Assembly (NCBI GenBank): GCA_023439045.1
Contig: JAEXOY010000045.1
Coordinates: forward strand, 62,001 to 126,000
From: Bacillota bacterium
GTDB lineage: Bacteria > Bacillota > Clostridia > Acetivibrionales > DSM-1351
Direction: 5' to 3'
Length of the DNA: 64,000 nt
The notes beneath the pieces are model-generated. The model ran no database searches, was not told the origin of the DNA, and saw nothing but the letters and a program-made list of their open reading frames with translations. Within the stretch, counting starts at the first letter, position 1. Each line of letters begins with the position of its first letter. The position numbers and the translations under genes were made by a program. Shown one piece after another: positions 60,247-64,000 of this stretch.

Positions 60247-61020
60247 TTAAAAATACCACGCTAATAGCTCCCATCCATATAGTATTGTTACTATTGTTCC
60301 AACGGCTATAAATGGCCCAAATGGAACTGCATCCTTTTTATTAATTATTTTAAATATCATAAGCACTATACATATCAACGCTGCTGAAACAACAGAAATA
60401 AATATAGCAGTTATCATTAATTTCCAACCTAGGAATAAGCCTATTGGAAAGAGTATCTTTATGTCTCCGCCTCCAATGGCATCAGTTTTATATATTACAG
60501 ACCCAATGAGCCCTATAAGTAGAAATAAAATACTTCCAGAAAAGGCACCTATTATTGGGTTCCACCAATTACTATCACCATAAATTGTGACAGGTAAGAA
60601 AAAGCTTGTTATGTAAAACATTAATCCACCTATTATGGCTGCTATGACTAGCTTATTTGGTATTATTTTCAGCTCAATATCAATAAAAGTAATAGCAACT
60701 AAGATAGATGTAAGAAATATCATGCCGAAAAATTCTGGACTAAATCCATACCTTATATATATCGCCGTAAATAATGTTGCATTTATCAACTCTATTATTA
60801 GGTATCTTGATGAAATTTCTTTCTTGCAGTAACTACACCTTCCTCTTTGAAATATAAAGCTGAAGATGGGAATTAAATTCTTGGGGCTAAGCTTATGCCC
60901 GCAGCTGGTACAATGAGACGGTCCTGTAACTATAGATTCTCCCTTGGGTATTCTATAAGTACAAACATTCAAAAAAGATCCTATAATTGCTCCAAAAAGA
61001 AATACAATAGCTATATCCAA
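60247..61020 (-). CDS. Type IV prepilin peptidase (A24 family)
   Basis: A 257-residue bifunctional leader peptidase/N-methyltransferase-type protein. It begins with FLFGAIIGSFLNVCTYRIPKGESIV and has the two CxxC pairs CTSCGHKL and CSYCKKEISSRY (~38-66), then about seven helices. The two catalytic aspartates are in TFIDIELKIIPN (~113) and GGGDIKILFPIG (~178). It cleaves type IV pilin and pseudopilin leaders. TTG start with GGGAG upstream. It follows a CBM3-bearing surface protein gene, so both may belong to a pilus locus extending past the window. Confidence 0.93.
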   Translation of the reverse strand: MDIAIVFLFGAIIGSFLNVCTYRIPKGESIVTGPSHCTSCGHKLSPKNLIPIFSFIFQRGRCSYCKKEISSRYLIIELINATLFTAIYIRYGFSPEFFGMIFLTSILVAITFIDIELKIIPNKLVIAAIIGGLMFYITSFFLPVTIYGDSNWWNPIIGAFSGSILFLLIGLIGSVIYKTDAIGGGDIKILFPIGLFLGWKLMITAIFISVVSAALICIVLMIFKIINKKDAVPFGPFIAVGTIVTILYGWELLAWYF

Positions 61021-61050
61021 ATATCGCCACTCCCTAAAATTAGTATTTTT

Positions 61051-61076
61051 AAGGGGCTCAATCTCTTGAGCCCCTT
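61051..61076. other. Perfect 11-bp intercistronic hairpin
   Basis: AAGGGGCTCAA and TTGAGCCCCTT around a TCTC loop, 15 bp after the stop of the CBM3 protein gene. Without a clear T-run on the minus strand it is a weak terminator or mRNA stabiliser between cotranscribed genes. Confidence 0.55.
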
Positions 61077-61091
61077 ATGTTGGTATGATTG

Positions 61092-64000
61092 TTAGTTTAA
61101 GTCAATTATCAAAGAGCAATTCGTTGAAACAGACTTATTGCCATTTGCAGCTGTACTTGTTACTGTAATAGATGCTGTATACTGCTCATTTATATTGAGG
61201 TCACTTGTTACAACAACAGTTCTTTCAACATCGGATAGCCCTGCACCAGCCGCACTAAGCGTTTTTGTAAACACATCTTTTCCGTCTTTGTCCTTAACAT
61301 GAAGCACTGGTGAGCTTGCCTCGTCAGTATACTTTGGAATTACTACTTTCAATTTAGCATTATACTTTGTTCCTGTTGTCTTTTCAATACTACTTACTGT
61401 AATACTTGGATTTTTATAGCCAACATCACCCAGGTTAAAAGTAGTACCAAATTTATCTGAGGCCTTTGTGGGCGCTGCTCCATATATGCTATAGCTAGTA
61501 CCTCCAGTAGCGGTAGTTATTCCTTCTGGTTCTGTACCCCAAATCAAAATACCGTCGTAGTATACGCACATATTTTTGTTTTCTTTATAAGTAGAAGTAG
61601 CTGTTGCATCAAATGAATAGTCATTTGATTGCTTATAATTTCTCATGCTATCTTCTCCAGTTCCAATCTCCTTATAAAGCTGTGGTTGTACCCTGAAATT
61701 TTTGCCTGCATCTAATATATAAGGTACATTAAATACAGTATCTTGATAGTAGTCACAGTTTATTGAACTATTTGTTACCTTTGTATACTGCATGCTTATT
61801 CCTGTAGAACTATAATTCTGGTATAGAATATCTCCTGAATTGATCTTTGCATCGTCATAAGCATATTTCTGTCCACCACTTGGAATACCATCACCTGTAT
61901 AGAAATACCTTACTTTAATCTTGGATAAATCAATTCCTGTAGTTCCAGTATTATAAAGAATAAATCTTGGATAAATTCTTGCTGTATCCCCGGTAACTCC
62001 ACCATTAGAGTATTCAAGTCTTATCTGTGTTCCAGCTGGTACATTGCCTGTTGTAGTTGTAGTTGAGGAACCCCCACCTAGGTCAACACTTGTACCATCA
62101 GCTGCCTGACAGATAACGTGACCTTCGAACTTGTAGTTTGTGTCTCCATACAATCCATCTATGCTTATTGTGGCTTTTATGTTTTGATTAGAAGATGAGA
62201 ACTTAACCTTAGGAATGGTTACTACTGCAACAGGTGAGCTTCCGCTAGTATCAATTGTGCTTGTTACATTGTTTATTGTAGTAGCAGTACCCGATGCATC
62301 AACAAGCTGAGCAGTATTACTATTTACTTTTGCAGTGAAATATTTGTCCTTATTGGACAGTTTATCACTGTATGTGCTTCCTGGCAGAGCACTGATAGCT
62401 TGCAGTGTTGTTAATGCCCCACTATTCTCCTGCTTAAAACCTGTCAAGTATAGCTTATAGGTTAACCCGTTAGTTGGTTGATCTATTGCATCTATTACAG
62501 CAGCTGGAATGTTTAGTACTAAATCTGTTGATGCACAATAATTTACCTTGCTATCAACAGATATTGCACCTGTAGTTAACAGTGAAGGCGTATTTAAGGT
62601 AATAGATTTAACCGTCATAGTATAAGGCGCTGTATCCTTGTCAAACTCATTATCAACAGCTTTTGCCTGAACATTAAACTGATAGGATTCTCCAATTTCC
62701 ATTGAATCGGACCTCAAAGTATAAACTACTTTGATTGACTGATTTTGGGCTAGCTTAATGGTCTTTGGATATCCATTTAGCTTTCCGTCGCTGCTTCCAT
62801 AAGTTGATGTAACAACTGAACTAGTGTTAGCAACAGTTGGAGTTGTTAGGCTCCATCCCTCTGAAGCAGTAGGAACTAAGATATACTCCTGTTCACGTCC
62901 GCCAAAGTTAGAAATAGTAGCTGTAAGCTCTACCTTCTGTGGATTTACATTCTCCCAAACCTTGCTTTCCATTTCTCTAAAGTCTATAGATACTCTTCCA
63001 GTCCATCCAATAACATTATAGAAGAACTTGTAATCCTCAACGCCATTGCCTCCACCATTTACAACGTCACATATTCCGCAGGCAACGTCATTTGCTGATA
63101 ATATCAGCCGTCCCTTACCTATATTAGATGCAACAAGGCTAGGATAGAAGTTTGAACCAATTTGATTCTTTACGATGACCTGAGTAGACGCCTCATAGCT
63201 TACACCCTTACTAACTACAGTATTAGTAGCGTATTTAGCAACCCCATTTTGCAATGTAAGTCCTGTAATATAAGCAGTCTTCTTACTGTATTCATCAAGG
63301 TCTCCCAATCTGGTAATTTCATTATTACTTATGGCTTTGCTGCCAGTTCTTGGAGCAATTGTTGGTGAAATAGTAAATATGTTGTTAAGCAATGGATGAA
63401 TATTGCTTGAATCATATATTACTTGGTCATATCTAGTACTATTTGTAGCGTTATAATAATTATTTTTTGTAAATCCTATTCCTAAGAAGTTGGTTCCTGT
63501 GTCTTTACCAGTTGCATCAAGTTCATGGATGCTCAAACCATCACAATCCTCAATGAACATCTGCCCGCCCTTAGCAATATAATCCTTAATTATTGCTGAG
63601 TTTTGTTGAGTAAGCTTAATTAAGCTATGTGAGGTTAAAAATAGAATAGAATACTTGTTAACTAAGTCCTGGGCAACTTGATCATTTAAGTTTACCTCCC
63701 AGTACTTGTAGGTCTTATTTCCACTACTGTCATACCTGATGTTATTACTACTATCCCTCGCTACATCGTCCTTCCCATATGGTAAGCCTGTAGCTGTATT
63801 AATAGCAACCATTGGATTTACAAGGTTCCAATCCATGGGCTTATTGATATTTCTATCAAGATTTCTAAATAAGTCGCTATCTGGATTTACTACATTGTCA
63901 CTGTTATAGGCTTTATCGAGAATAATAATACCAACATTGATATCTTTCTGAATAGCAGTTATCTTAGGTGCTACAATACCATTGCTAGAATATACAAAGT
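61092..64000 (-). CDS. Surface/pilus-associated protein with CBM3 cellulose-binding module (5' partial)
   Basis: The reading frame stays open to the window edge, giving about 969 C-terminal residues; the start is outside. In order: a region with VGIIILDKAYNSD and later AKGGQMFIEDCDGL (63,900-63,400), which looks like a ThuA/DUF4350-type class-I-amidotransferase fold; Ig-like beta domains (ELTATISNFGGREQEYILVP); and a GGGSSTTTTTG linker. Next is a clear CBM3 at about 62035-61530 (RLEYSNG, PRFILYNTGTTGIDLSKIKVRYFYT, NYKQSNDYSFDA, DGILIWGTEPEG). A final Ig-like domain follows. CBM3 modules bind crystalline cellulose, so the protein probably adheres to plant fibre. No sortase, dockerin or SLH motif is seen in this part. 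Confidence 0.85.
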   Translation of the reverse strand, partial: FVYSSNGIVAPKITAIQKDINVGIIILDKAYNSDNVVNPDSDLFRNLDRNINKPMDWNLVNPMVAINTATGLPYGKDDVARDSSNNIRYDSSGNKTYKYWEVNLNDQVAQDLVNKYSILFLTSHSLIKLTQQNSAIIKDYIAKGGQMFIEDCDGLSIHELDATGKDTGTNFLGIGFTKNNYYNATNSTRYDQVIYDSSNIHPLLNNIFTISPTIAPRTGSKAISNNEITRLGDLDEYSKKTAYITGLTLQNGVAKYATNTVVSKGVSYEASTQVIVKNQIGSNFYPSLVASNIGKGRLILSANDVACGICDVVNGGGNGVEDYKFFYNVIGWTGRVSIDFREMESKVWENVNPQKVELTATISNFGGREQEYILVPTASEGWSLTTPTVANTSSVVTSTYGSSDGKLNGYPKTIKLAQNQSIKVVYTLRSDSMEIGESYQFNVQAKAVDNEFDKDTAPYTMTVKSITLNTPSLLTTGAISVDSKVNYCASTDLVLNIPAAVIDAIDQPTNGLTYKLYLTGFKQENSGALTTLQAISALPGSTYSDKLSNKDKYFTAKVNSNTAQLVDASGTATTINNVTSTIDTSGSSPVAVVTIPKVKFSSSNQNIKATISIDGLYGDTNYKFEGHVICQAADGTSVDLGGGSSTTTTTGNVPAGTQIRLEYSNGGVTGDTARIYPRFILYNTGTTGIDLSKIKVRYFYTGDGIPSGGQKYAYDDAKINSGDILYQNYSSTGISMQYTKVTNSSINCDYYQDTVFNVPYILDAGKNFRVQPQLYKEIGTGEDSMRNYKQSNDYSFDATATSTYKENKNMCVYYDGILIWGTEPEGITTATGGTSYSIYGAAPTKASDKFGTTFNLGDVGYKNPSITVSSIEKTTGTKYNAKLKVVIPKYTDEASSPVLHVKDKDGKDVFTKTLSAAGAGLSDVERTVVVTSDLNINEQYTASITVTSTAANGNKSVSTNCSLIIDLN

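Overview
This AT-rich window most likely comes from a spore-forming, plant-polysaccharide-degrading member of the Clostridia, in or near the Ruminiclostridium/Clostridium cellulolyticum group. The evidence is a GerA-type spore germination locus, clostridial-type xylose isomerase, many SD-led GTG/TTG starts, a T-box leader, and a secreted protein carrying a recognisable family-3 cellulose-binding module (CBM3). The genus is an inference; no rRNA or housekeeping marker is present.

Layout. 1-3.3 kb (minus): a decayed gene, then a compact signalling cassette of LytTR response regulator, AgrC/HPK10-type kinase and an unannotated 45-codon peptide gene with a textbook double-glycine leader. 3.3-7.3 kb: a family-6-type DNA glycosylase, then xylR (ROK)-xylA. 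7.3-12.2 kb: gerAA-gerAC-small membrane gene-[tandem repeat array]-gerAB-dedA. 12.2-13.6 kb: a DUF2161-type nuclease-fold gene and a small unknown gene. 13.8-20.9 kb: branched-chain amino acid operon ilvB-ilvN-ilvC-leuA-cimA behind a T-box leader with a probable Ile (AUC) specifier. 21-22.9 kb: tadA and a stand-alone radical SAM/SPASM gene. 22.9-28.4 kb: a second ROK repressor divergent from xylB-DUF4867-FucI-like isomerase. 28.7-31.3 kb: a zinc-ribbon membrane protein, a YeiH-type transporter and a TIM-barrel protein. 31.6-37.5 kb: an ABC alpha-glucan uptake operon with LacI regulator and malQ, preceded by a promoter with LacI-type operators. 37.5-41.5 kb: two-component system plus ABC exporter.

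41.7-53.9 kb holds the most unusual metabolic locus: a sugar ABC transporter, a GH31 alpha-glycosidase, an 821-aa protein with a probable (alpha/alpha)6 barrel, and three different uroporphyrinogen-decarboxylase/MtaA-superfamily proteins in one operon. An ArsR-type regulator lies upstream, and no corrinoid protein is visible. 54-58.9 kb: an ABC exporter, a TetR gene overlapping an RnfC-like iron-sulfur protein, and a MerR-GyrI regulator with a MerR-type long-spacer promoter. 59-64 kb: a class-C-type serine hydrolase lipoprotein, a prepilin peptidase, and the C-terminal ~970 residues of a CBM3-bearing surface protein that runs off the window.

A non-coding theme runs through the first 22 kb. 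At least seven intergenic gaps contain degenerate tandem repeats, most with a 22-25 bp period and each with its own unit sequence. Two of them (after ilvN and after cimA) appear to start inside the 3' end of the upstream gene. No tRNA, rRNA, CRISPR array or insertion sequence was recognised.
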